The translations under genes and the position numbers were made by a program. Positions 43,546-54,603 of a stretch of 64,000 nucleotides of DNA are shown piece after piece. Source of the DNA: Psilocybe azurescens (taxonomy: Eukaryota > Basidiomycota > Agaricomycetes > Agaricales > Agrocybaceae); the NCBI GenBank assembly GCA_023853785.1, contig JAJIRX010000730.1:124001-188000 (forward strand), read 5' to 3'. Position 1 is the first letter of the stretch. Each line of letters opens with the position of its first letter. Under the pieces are notes generated by a model. The model had not been told where the DNA came from, searched no databases, and was given only the letters and a program-made list of their open reading frames with translations.

Positions 43546-45879
43546 GCGAGGGAGAGGGAGAGAGAAATAAAGGTGGGGAAAATGACCAGAACAATCAGTC
43601 ACGTGTTACGAAGAATTTGTTGGCATTTGGAATTCTCTCCCCGCTTTAGCTTCCTGGTCCGTCCCAACCCTACCTTGCTCTTCGCTTTCTGATTTAAATA
43701 TGGGCCTATAGATTGACCTCCTCATCTGCACGCTGGGAATAACGACACCTTTTTCACCACAAAATCGTTCCAGCAGTTGGGTTGTAATCGAGATCTGTAG
43801 GTCCGTACTAGACCAGTTTTGTGCAGCCTGCGTTGATGTAACATTAGGAATAAGCAGAGGCGTCTGTCAGCCAGCTGGGCCCGCGGGATCTTGGCCTTGC
43901 TTGTACTAGTTCGGAATCGAAATAAATCGTTCGTGCATCCTTTCTCGTTCTAGTCACCCAAGGACATTCCCTGACAGTTGTAGGTGTTCAATATTCAATG
44001 TTCAGAGTCGACATCGTCGCTGTGGTTATGAAGGAGAGCATCAGATATACCGCAGCTGTCCTAGTATGTAGAGCTGAATGCGGCGGATGGGTGCAATGTT
44101 CATTTCTCGCTTGGCCATTGAACAGGTCCATAGTGTGTGTTTTTTCTTTCGTTTGTTCTACCCATGGTATTTATTAACTATGTTCCTTCAGCCCGCCCCG
44201 CAGGTTTTTTCATCCAATCCGGCGACGCCGCTGCCACGTCTTCGTCGAATTTTACCTCAACCTCCCATTCTCACCGAGGATGAACAGCGCCCTGTTGCAA
44301 ATCCGTCGCCGAACCCCAGGACACGAGGCCCTTCTTTCTGTAAGACAATGAAGGGAATGACAAGAAGCAGACATTTGGATGTCCATCGGTTCGAAGGATG
44401 GAAAGTTGGGAATATGGAGTGACCATGAGTTGGAGAGTGGTGAATTTAGGCAGGATACTGTCGTCGCCGTTTATCTTGCCAATTTGGTACGCAGCCTCTC
44501 CCCATCTTTCGGGATCGCTCCAACATCCCTTTTAGTCCACTATGCAAGTGGTACGCTTCTCAGTTGGAATGGGGATATATGCGTCTCTCTCTGCTCGGTG
44601 GGAAAATGGGAATGGGCCGCCTAGCTGAGTTGAAGGCGACAGACACTGTCCGATTAAGGGTGGATGACTCTGAAGCCGGAGCTCTGGGGCTCACGCGCCC
44701 ACTTTCCTCCCTGCTTTTTAGTAGCCCATCTGTTTATTCTTTACTACTTTTTTATGTTCAAGAACACCCCGAGTTTACGACTGGGGTTGGAGCGCCAATA
44801 GAAAATGAAATGAAGAAAATGAGGAACAAGGAGCTTTCTCAGGTAAGTTGTGGTGCTTGTTATCACGTTGAAGACCACCAACATTCGGCTCTGATTCAGC
44901 CTTCACGAGTACAGGAGACGTCTCAATATTGCCCATCGTCCCCACCTGTACGACTCGGAGGGTGCCGGGGTTCCATAATCTAATCTCGATTCGATGAGTT
45001 AATCTCGTTCAGATATGCGATTCAATGCAGGCTGTGCAAGTCCGGGTTTAATCAAATCTATATGAAAGACATCGTGGTTGCATCGTGGTTCGAAACATTT
45101 CCGGTTGACAGAAGACGTCGTGCTGCAGGTGTCCGGTGGTCTGCGTGGCACCCCATGAGGAAGTTGCGTGTGCGAAGTCGTTGTGTTCAATCTTAATAAC
45201 AGCTGGGCAAAGTCACCAAAACCGAACTCAAGCACTTGGATATTTTTTTTGTTTTCTTGACAAGCACTCAATCGAGCACGACGGATTGAATAAAAATTCT
45301 AATTTGCAGTGATTCTTGCTTATATACCGTGGTAATACAAAGCGGGATCGTGCCTTCAACCGAGAACCATTGAAACCGAGAAAAGTAAATAGGAAAGATG
45401 TAAGCCTGGCGCTCCAGTTTTACCACAGCCCCATTTTACATATCATCTTATCTTCTACATTTACGTAGACGCGACTGCGATCCCCAACCTTTTCCTTTGA
45501 CATCGACTTCTCTTACCTTATGCATCGTACGCACCTGTAACCCAGTCAGTCGTTCAATCAATATATCGTGGTCCTGTCATTCTCCGCGTGACACTCAGTG
45601 AGCCTTGTGACGCCGGGCTTTCAAAAGATAAGACAAACCTGCATGCTATGGGTAAACCTCCTAGACCTAGCGGCTGGTGGAGGATACAAATTAGCATACA
45701 AAATATAAAATGCAGAAGAATTAGCATACATATATGGAACGGTGGTGGGTGGACCGTGGACCTGATTGAGTGGCCAGGGAAGGGAATGCGGCAGTGGCAC
45801 ACTAATTATACGTTCAGCGACTGCTCGTATTATCCGAAGCGAACTTACAGCCTGCTCGATATCTTACATTGTTTGGCCT
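43546..45879. other. Unassigned sequence
   Basis: ORFs of 81-139 aa at 44078-44983 (plus) and 90 aa at 44999-45271 (minus) show no recognisable domain. The frame at 44379 reads SIGSKDGKLGIWSDHELESG and may be part of a spliced gene, but I cannot assign it. A purine-rich stretch near 43540-43575 borders the duplication. Confidence 0.25.
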
Positions 45880-46340
45880 GGTGGGAGCTTGGCGGGGCCA
45901 TCAGTGAAGAGAATACTATGCTCTGGACCTTCATCTTCATGAGATCATGCTTGACAATAGTTAACACCACCAGGCTGATATGCGTCACCCAGACAGAGAT
46001 ACTGGACAGCATACGAAGACATGAATCGGGTTTTTGTCACTGATCACAGGACGAGCGGAATGAACAAGCTTACCAGGAATAGACAACGACTGAATGAGTT
46101 CTACCGCTATCGCAAATACCATTATACAGCACATTTACTGCTCGATGTCCACATATCCGCAGAACAGCATCCCCAGCAACGAGCCCGCCTTCCAGCCCTT
46201 GTTGTGCAGCGCATATACTGCAAAACAGGTCAACAGCTTCAGGACAGCTCAACCAAGCGACATTTTTGCTTACCTCTGAGCATGAGTATGCTATCCATCG
46301 CAGCCATCAATGAGCAGGTGGCTATTATCTGAAATGTAAA
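45880..46340 (-). pseudogene. Truncated DUF6533-type membrane protein copy
   Basis: Minus-strand exons read LMAAMDSILMLR, then a donor GTAAGC and, after the intron, a segment ending AVNVLYNGICDSGRTHSVVV, then SISVWVTHISLVVLT and KHDLMKMKVQSIVF. Each parallels an exon of the gene at 46619-48053. The 5' half (first helices) and the C-terminus are missing, so it is a partial tandem duplicate. Confidence 0.7.
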
Positions 46341-46618
46341 TCATGTTCTGCAAGGTTGTAATAAGTTTCTCGTACAATAACAGAACGTATTGTGACTGAC
46401 TGACTATGTTAATTATGCACTAACCGCCTGGTAAGAAAGATTAAGCACCAGAAGGGCAGGGGGCAAACATGACTGGGTTTTGTTCCCCTGCACAAGGCAA
46501 GGTAGGGTAGTCGAAGGATATGTAATATATTTGATGACCATATCGCCGATTCCCCGCGGACCATACATTTACATAGATACATACACTCAGAGAACGATAC
46601 AGCCTGTGTCGTTGGGAG

Positions 46619-48053
46619 TCACTGTCCCTTTAACTCGAGTCGCAGGGTTTGAAGTTCTATAAATGATGTGAGCTCAGTGAGGTTCTCGGGATCGACTCTA
46701 GCCTCCGTGATATCAAGGCTCTGCATATTCATGATCATGCGACAGCACTGTATCGAGTTAAAGTATCCGACAAGTCAGAAATAATAGTAATAATGCGCGT
46801 AGCAGGCTTGAACAATTTTAAATGACGACGTACGCTGACGGATATTATGGATATCGGCCACCTACGTGCATACAGAGCAAAGGGAGGTGAGCACGAGCGA
46901 CCCAGCGGGCCTACATCGGCTGCAGTAACTAGTACGCACCCAAAAACAATATGAGCTTTTTGGACCTGCTTTATGTGCGCCCATGGTGCGATCGTCGCGA
47001 ATAATGCTGCAGCGAGAATTGTCAATTTATCAATGTATCGGTAGCGTCCTGAGGGAATTATGATTCGATGCGCGACTTACAGCAGACTATAACCGTGATC
47101 CATGCTCCATCGCGAGTGACGACACGTACGATTGGGATCTTCATCTTCATCAGGTCATACTTGCACGCAGTTAGCACAACCAGGGATATATGCGTAACCC
47201 ACACGGAAATACTGCAAAAAGAGACATTGATACATGAAGTCAGGGCAAGAGGGGCGGCAGACGCACCAGTAGTAGACAACGGAGCCATGGGTTCGACTGG
47301 CGTCGCAGATCCTATTAAACGGCACGTTCACTGCCCTCTGCCCGCATATCACTTCCACAACAATCTGCACAAGGAATAAAACCACCAATAGCACTCCAAC
47401 CCGCCTGTCTTTGCGGTGTAGTGCATACACTACATGGGCGTAAGAATGGGTCAATTCTTTAATCATGCGCATGTAGTTATGCCTAGTACATACCTCTCAG
47501 CATAAGAATACTGTCCAGCGCGGCCATCAACACGGAAACAGCTATCAGCTCGAATAAGAACCATCTCCTACAGCTTTGCTCAGGTATGTCCAAAGCGGAT
47601 AAAGGCCGGAGGATCAGGAAGACGTTGATGCTTTAGTATCCAAATCGTGAGAGCAAACATCTGTCTGTGTTTCTGTGTAGGGCCGTTGAGGGGTACGGAC
47701 CTCTGTACAATAATAGCGAAATATCGAGAGAGTACGTATATGAGGCGCACCGCTGTCACAGGGAAGCTAGACGACAAATGCATTGAATATCAGGATCCCG
47801 CATGCGCATGGGCAGCGGAGTCGATCGTACCTCCATATAAACCGAATCTCGTCGTTGAATGTGATGATGTACTCGTAGAGGAGGACGGCCCACGAAGCCA
47901 CTGCACAGGGAGAATATATGGGTAGGGTCAATATCTATATATGCCGAGAAACGGAATTTCGAGGTTCAATTGATTAAGGGACGTACATGTGGACCATTTT
48001 CGGATGGAGATGTTCTGCAGGAGGTCCTGATCGATGGAATGCACGCTACTCAT
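46619..48053 (-). CDS. DUF6533-type multi-pass membrane protein
   Basis: Start MSSVHSIDQDLLQNISIRKW at 48053, donor GTACGT near 47987. The next exon holds the DUF6533 signature ASWAVLLYEYIITFNDEIRF. Further helices are TAVRLIYVLSRYFAIIVQ, LFELIAVSVLMAALDSILML, VGVLLVVLFLVQIVVEVICG, SISVWVTHISLVVLT and DGAWITVIVCC, giving about six or seven membrane spans. It ends MQSLDITEARVDPENLTELT and LRLELKGQ at 46619. At least six short introns with GT-AG edges. Such proteins are very abundant in Agaricomycetes; their function is unknown. The intron near 47580-47650 is uncertain, so an inactivating change there cannot be excluded. Confidence 0.75.
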
Positions 48054-48468
48054 GACAGAGTGAAGCTAAGCTTGCAGCGCCGGTGAATAGTGGGCGGGGG
48101 AGGGGAGGGGAGGGGGAGAAGAGGGAGAAGACTCGTTGTAGAAACATCTGTTCAGCATCTGGACTGAAGAAGGGAAGAGAACACCTGTGAAAGTTGCGAC
48201 CAATTGCACCCTGGATGGTCAGGTTGTTGATTGTGGCGTGTGAACAAGTAGATTACGTTACACTTGACTTTTTGAAAGTCTTTTCTTGTCCGAGTCGTGA
48301 ATGTAGTACATTACCTTTTGTATTTGTAGATAATGCGAAGCATACACGAAAGGCCACATCAATAAATTGATCAAGTATAATTGGTATTAGATAAATGAAG
48401 GCCCGCTATATATTTCTGGGTGTAATCGACAATTGATTTACATACATCAACATAACGGCAAATGCCTA
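48054..48468. other. 5' flank of the DUF6533 gene, no gene seen
   Basis: Contains a G-rich run GGGCGGGGGAGGGGAGGGGA at about 48090-48110 close upstream of the start, then AT-rich sequence up to the KDZ element. Probable promoter region; no defined sites. Confidence 0.4.
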
Positions 48469-48477
48469 GGCTCTAAG

Positions 48478-50103
48478 CTTACAGCTAATTGCAAAACCCT
48501 AGGCACATTCCCAAAATATCGCGAATGCGCTGAGCTTTGTACAAACAACCACTTTGGGAAGATCGTGCGTCATTATGCCTTCTACCTGCAACGAAGCCCC
48601 ACAACGTCGGGGAGGGCGCCATGCAAATGGAGTTGTTGCTCCACTATGTATGTATACCGTAGCATTCTATGTAGTAGTTAACTTCTTATACTACAATGGG
48701 GAACTACCACACTATATCTGAGGAACGGAAACAACTGGTGCTAGCTATGTCTATTCGAGGGATGAGGGTCAAGGACATTGTAAAGAGGACCGGAATTGGC
48801 AAGAGAACTGTATGTGTGGGGTCACGAAGATGGTAATAAGACGGAGATGGTAACAGGATGGGCTTGCGTCACCTGCCCGTGCGCCATACCAAAAGCGGTT
48901 GTTTGTACAAAGCTCAGCGCATTCGCTATATTTCACCTAAGGTTCCCACCCCGGTGCCTAATTAGCTGGCAAGAACCGATCAAATCGCGCCACCTAGTTA
49001 GCCTGGCTTTCGCTAATTCCTCTTACCCTCCAATATTCCTATGCCTAAATACCCACTTTTCTACTTTTCCTCTTCAACGTTGTAGATTAGACAAGATATT
49101 AGATTAGACAAGATAATCGATTGCAGAGATAGTAGATTAGACAAGATTAAATAGATAATAAGATCCAGATTATCTTCGGTAGATTATCTATCGTCAGGTA
49201 CTGTAGGTCTGGTAGCCGCCTGTCATGCATTACAATGCTCGGCAACATTTCCCCGCCCTTCCTCCCGACACTACCCGATTCTCGGCATTGCCGCCCGCTC
49301 ACCGCTCGGTCAATGTGTCATTTCTATCCCGTGTCCTGAATTGACACATGTTCCGTCCCAGCGCCTCCCGTTCTGTCCGCCTCTCGTCCCGTCCCGCCTC
49401 CTGTTCTGCCTCCTGTTCTGCCTCCTGTCCCGCCTCCCATCACCGCCTCCCTTCCCTTTCTGTCCATCATCGCCTCCCACCTTCGAATCCACCCTACTGC
49501 ATGTTCCCTTAGTGTTGTGTATTGTAATTACAGCATAGAAAATAAATGTACATTCAATATTCAAGGTATTACATCTAGTCAGTCCCAGTTCATTGTGATA
49601 AAGCTACTTACTACTTGCTCACCATCCTCAACGTCGGTGAGCAATGCTTGCTATTCTTTCCAAGTTAGGTTAGTGCTCCATTTTTGCAGGGCGCCCACGT
49701 TTGACGTGTGCCACTACCCTCACGTATCTGTCAGATTTTGACACCCAAGACATCCTAATTTGGTTCTCAACACTCATGTGGCGCTGCCGATTTTTGATGC
49801 GAGAAACGGCTACGCCCTTACTCACAATCTTCACAGACTATATTCCTAATCCGGTTCTCAACACTCATGTGGCGCTGCCCATTTCGATGCGAGAAACGTT
49901 GAGCGTGAGAACCCGCCGGTCTTCAGCCTCCTCCATGTATCTCTCCTCCATGTATCTCTCCTCTTGCTTGCTTGTAAGTCTTCCTCAGCGCTCTTGGTTT
50001 TCTCTATGTCCAAGAGGTCAGGTCTTTCTAGCGGTGTTACTGTAGTCTGTGGCACCAGCTTTGGAAACCGACAAACCCAGCAGCCCACCCGAAAGCGTCA
50101 AGT
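48478..50103 (+). repeat. Left terminal inverted repeat of the KDZ element
   Basis: Matches the complement of 58032-59248 almost base for base, apart from the insertion at 48519-48928. It contains AGATTAGACAAGAT repeats (49083-49160), a CCTCCTGTTCTG short tandem array (49394-49440), two copies of CATGTGGCGCTGCC with a GATGCGAGAAACG neighbour (about 49775 and 49865; a third partial at 50105), and a doubled CTCCATGTATCTCT. It also includes the first coding exon of the transposase (from 50006). Confidence 0.9.
48519..48928 (+). mobile_element. Tc1/mariner-like deletion derivative in the left KDZ repeat
   Basis: 410 bp with 30-bp inverted ends GCGAATGCGCTGAGCTTTGT... (48521-48550 and 48897-48926) and TA on both sides (48517-48518, 48929-48930). 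The right KDZ repeat preserves the empty site at about 59197-59213. A forward frame at 48697 reads MGNYHTISEERKQLVLAMSI and DIVKRTGIGKRTV, a helix-turn-helix like the N-terminus of mariner-type transposases, so it is an internally deleted copy and not a random MITE. Confidence 0.82.
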
Positions 50104-50192
50104 TCATGTGGCGCTATCCATTTTCCGAAGACAACATATACTATTACGCAAGACATGATATCAACGATACGATCACCAAAAAGGAAACAGGT

Positions 50193-51676
50193 TCAAGATG
50201 CTAGCAAAATTAGTCCTCCTCCGATTCGACCTCTTCCGTTGCTTTTCGGCTGTGCTTGGACACCGAGTACCTTTTTCTTGGTGGCAGAGGTTCGTCTCTT
50301 TTTGGACACAGGCGGTGCGTTGCGAACGTTCTCATTTTCTTTATCCAGCTCATCGACCTCCTTCCTCTTCATCCCCCTGTCCTTCCGAGACTTGCACGTC
50401 TTTGGAGTGGGGACAGAACCATCATCAATGGCTATCTGATGCTCTTGACGGCGCTCATTGAGCTGCAATGGTGTCAGGCGGACAAACTTACATGTTCCAT
50501 TGTTGAATGCGTCCAGGAGCTTCCGGAGACCGGGCAGGGAGGTGGAAAGTAAACTTGGATTCACAAGCTTGTCGTATGTCCAACCAACAAGCTCGACTCC
50601 TAAACGTTGAACAATTTTCTCTTCATAGTCGATGTAGTGCATCTGGGCATTCTCATTGCCGGTGATTTCAGCTAATTCAACATAGTCAGTGATGTACAAC
50701 TGGACGTTTTCGAATATAGGTGCTTACTGAGCATGGTATGAATTTTATCGCGGATTTGTCTCTTCATTTCGTCGGCTCGCTGCTTTGATGTTCGGTGGAG
50801 CCCTGTATCGAAATAAATCAGCTCGAGAGTCAACAATGAACATGTAAGAGGCTCACTAATTGTGTCGCATCCTGCAATGGCAAACACCTCTAACTTAGCG
50901 CCAACATGTCCAATATCCCATCCCTTGTGAGCCGGAACTGCGATCTTCATGTACTCCATAAACGCTGGGTTCGAAAAGTACCACTTAGGGTCCATGTGGA
51001 AGTCAGGAGAATTCCGCACCAAGCAGATGAAGCCCTCGACGGCCGACCACGCGTATTGAGGCCGTTCATCTTTGCGACAATGAGTAAGTAATCACTGCTA
51101 ACATCAAAGTACTTACTATTTGCTGCATAGTTTTAAACGTATTGGCGACATCCTGGACACGGGCCTTGGCAGTAACACGTTGTTGGCAGGCAGCTGAGCT
51201 CGATTCGGCATGACGGACAATGATTTCTTCACGTTCATTGTGGTTAAGGTTGTCGTACTCGCTCCTGACCTCCTCCTCATTGAGCCTTGCCAAAGTAGGT
51301 ATCTCGCCGTCTGAAAGAATGGTCAGTGAATTTAAAAATTAAAAGGATTCAATCACTGACTTTCACGAAGCTCTTCGGCCTTCATGTGCAAGAAGGCATT
51401 GTGCGCGTTGACCTTTGAGCGTTTATGGACAAGGTGAGCACCATTTTGAAAAAATAAATCAAGAAAGTGGCGGGGCTTCTTTCCGAACTGCTCAGCTAAA
51501 TCACTGGCAGTCTTCAACGTGGTTTGCTTCCATTCTGCGACGGCGTCATTTATTTCTTCCTGACGAACGCGGTTGCGTTCTGCCCTCTCCTTGCGCTTGT
51601 GTTTTAGTAAGTGGAGCAGCTTTAGAGGTAACATGTCGGAGGCGGCCAGGGGGAGAAGTACATTAGTTGGAGGCAT
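50193..51676 (-). CDS. Accessory protein A of the KDZ element, function unknown
   Basis: Start MPPTNVLLPLAASDMLPLKL at 51676. Basic, helical N-terminus (KHKRKERAERNRVRQEEIND), then LARLNEEEVRSEYDNLNHNE, NERPQYAWSAVEGFICLVRN with a conserved-looking KGWDIGHVGAKLEVFAIAG, then YEEKIVQRLGVELVGWTYDK, NPSLLSTSLPGLRKLLDAFN and CKFVRLTPLQLNERRQE. The tail is very basic (KKRRTSATKKKVLG), likely nuclear. Five or so exons; GT-AG junctions near 51350, 51118, 50860 and 50727. I recall similar proteins repeated across Agaricomycete genomes, consistent with mobile DNA. The gene could be intact. Left-repeat transcripts would run antisense to it. Confidence 0.65.
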
Positions 51677-52077
51677 TCCGTGTCGAAAAGAAAATGAGGA
51701 CTGCTGTTTCTCTTTTTTAAAGGTTGGAATATAATATAGAAATAAGAAAAACACAATATATTGTATTTCGCCCCAGGAGAGCATGACAGGGAATTTACAC
51801 TCTGAAGGGACCTACACAACCAAAAATGGTATAGTATCTAAACTTCAACAAATCTCTTACAGGATCCAAAAAGGAAAGATACGTGCAAGAAACATAAGGC
51901 CGTGTACGAAAATTTAAATCAACAAAGCTTATACAAAAGGGAGATACTTCAAAGGTCAATAACAGTCTAACAGACAGATGTGGTAAAGACAGAAAGAATT
52001 GAAAGATACATTTAAGGCAATGTATGGAGACAAATCAACAAACGGAAAGGGAATGGTTCAAGGGTGTGGCGCTTAGG

Positions 52078-53426
52078 CCTTGTCAGAAGAATGAGAGCTC
52101 ATGGAGGACATGAGCTCATTTAGAATGGTATCAGAAATTCCTGCCTTCATGAGTTCATCACGCCACAGGAACATCGGAACCTTGTTGCAAATAAGGTCAA
52201 TGGTAAAAAATTTCAGCTAACCCATTATCCTGGATGAAGCGGCCATAATCAGAGCCAAGGTCCGGTTTCGTAGGACTGGGAAGAAAAGCTTGGAATTTGA
52301 GAATAGTTCTCTCTTCCCTGTGGCTCGGTAGGAGGGTAAAAAGAACCATGATGTGATGGTTTAGTGGCTGCAACGGAAAGCGATTTCACCGGGAGAGAGT
52401 GGGCGCTTGTGAAGGCTTTACTCGATGAGTCACGTTGGAGCGATCTGGTGTGCGGGGTGTTGTATGTGTGGCGAGGGGAGTCATAGAACGCAAGTTGGAT
52501 GCAGGGGAACCGGAAAGACGGCCGATTTCAGCCAAAAGCTCGTTTTCACGACGGTGAGAGTCTGCTAATGCGTTTTCAACGTCCTGAAGTGTTTGGCGTC
52601 ACGGAATTTAGTTCATATTTCAAGGCAGTCTCTCTTGCAGAGTAGTTGATGGGTTGGTACTGAGAAGTGGCGATATTGAAGTCTTCATCATCAGAAACGA
52701 CAACGACGTGGGGTTTCCGTTCACCATAATAAGTGAAAACACTTGACCCAGGTGGCGACGCATTCGGCTGGAGGCTTTGCCGAGGGAGAGCAGAGGGAAT
52801 GAGAGTGGGTGGGGTAGTGTCCAATGAGGCCCTGCATTTCTCTCATAGCGAGCGATGTTCGGGATTCCAATGTCCGTGATGAATTTCTGAACGATATGTG
52901 AAACGGCCTCCGAGTAGCGTGTGTCCTCTCTAGCCAAGTGCCCAGGAAAGTAGACTTCCGCCTTCACATACTCTGGACGCTTGGGAGCACCAGGCCGAGT
53001 GGTCGCCGGGCGTGTACGACAAGGGTTGTTCCACCAAATGTACAGTCCAAAAGTGCAGCCTAGAAACGATGGTAAGACAAAACATATGTGAGAGGGATAG
53101 AAGAACGTACAAAATCGAAAGTGAGACCACAAAGACGTTTGCGGAGATCTTTTCGGATCTCTGTTCCACCAGGGTAGGCCGTGTTACTCGCGAAGTTCAT
53201 GGAGTTGTGGATAAAATTCGTCGGACTTGATGTTAGCAGGCTCCGAGGCAAGACCAGCTGCAAACCAAGCAAAATCGGCTGCTTCAAAGCGAGAGCGGTA
53301 TGTTTGGAAGATGGAAGCACTCGGCTTTCCAAGATGACGGCGTAAGTCGTATAGCCCAACGGGATGGAAACCGAGATCAGACATCCTGAGGGGAGTAGCC
53401 CCAGCGCCGACTGGAGTTTGATCCAT
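52078..53426 (-). CDS. Accessory protein B of the KDZ element, function unknown
   Basis: Start MDQTPVGAGATPLRMSDLGF at 53426, with GLYDLRRHLGKPSASIFQTY and EAADFAWFAAGLASEPANIK. After a short exon IRKDLRKRLCGLTFDF and an intron (53115-53062) come FGLYIWWNNPCRTRP, RPEYVKAEVYFPGHLARED and SEAVSHIVQKFITDIGIPNI. A Ser/Pro-rich middle has a SUMO-interaction-like acidic stretch PHVVVVSDDEDFN. The end reads VPMFLWRDELMKAGISDTIL to 52078. A C-terminal intron or frameshift between 52440 and 52200 is unresolved. No known enzyme motif found. Confidence 0.55.
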
Positions 53427-54603
53427 GGATGCGACTGTGAACGAGGCATGTCGACTCCTTTCGACTCACATTTATGTGTCGAAACGTATTATGCAGGGTC
53501 TTTGACGGAGCCGAATTGAGGTTAAAGACCTAGTGAGGGATTGGGATGAGATCGGATGCATGAAAAAGGATGGGGTGTTACTAAATTAGGATGATACACA
53601 ATCTGCCCACTGCACAACATTAAGCTCTCCCTTGTATGCGCGAATTTTACTCCTATGGCCTTGAAAATATTTCTATATGTTTTTGAGAAGATAATTAGTC
53701 ATTTTTATTACTTTATGGAGTGTTTATCTTCTTGAGCGGTATGCTAAATGGCTTTTAAAACATCTTAATTTTTCGAACACAGCGTGTATTGGTCAATATA
53801 CAAAGCATTGCAGACCTATCACTGCATATTTTTTAGCTAGAGACAAATTACTTGAGCTGGTTTTCAAGTCAATTTATTTATTATTTTGGTAGGAACTTGC
53901 ATCATCCATCGAGTTGCTTATGACGATAGTTGCCAGGTTCGTTTATCCCTAGTACCAGTCTCGTTGGGTAAGACAGAGAAGAACTTGGTAAGAACTATGA
54001 TAGGGTATGTATTAAACAATACTGGTTAGTTATTTTACATGTAGAAGCTTGTGGGCATTTTCGATTGCGAAAATATCTTGAAGAACGTGAATTTTTAGCC
54101 TAAATCTCACGAGTTGAATCCTTTATTGCTCAACAGCAAATGAGCCTGCAAAGAATTACTCGAAGATCCTAATTTCTATAATTTTTCTATTTCAAATAAA
54201 TTCAACATGTTTTTAAGCCCATTTTTACCTTTACCGACATTGTAATGCTCAATGAGATGTGGATGCTATACACCAACGCAGAAGTGTACTTATTACTGAC
54301 GCTAACTATTTCGTCACTGAGAAAACAAAAGGCAAAGACACCTACATTAAGAATGCATCAAAGGGCATACATGATCTACATTAGCAGTGAGGTTTCTCTA
54401 CGAAGTCTTCCCCTCGATCGTCAGCTAGAAGCTGATATCTATTATTTCAGCACATACAGGAGAGATCAATCTGTTCTGTCACTTCAAGTCTTCGAGTCTT
54501 CGATGAATGAAACACCAGTGATTACATGACTTAGGACTCAACCGCACAAAAGAGGGGGATATAATAAATTGCAATTAGATGAAATAAAATAAATGCAGCT
54601 ACA
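53427..54603. other. AT-rich spacer inside the KDZ element
   Basis: About 1.2 kb, AT-rich, no convincing gene; a 94-aa plus ORF at 54245-54529 has no recognisable feature. It separates accessory gene B (promoter side) from the transposase 3' end, so it may hold the promoter of gene B and the transposase terminator. Confidence 0.4.

Noticed and set aside
50193..53426. TET/JBP dioxygenase or SUMO protease as the KDZ accessory genes
   Set aside because: No HxD...H dioxygenase pattern or Ulp1 catalytic triad context was seen in either gene; they are left as unknown.
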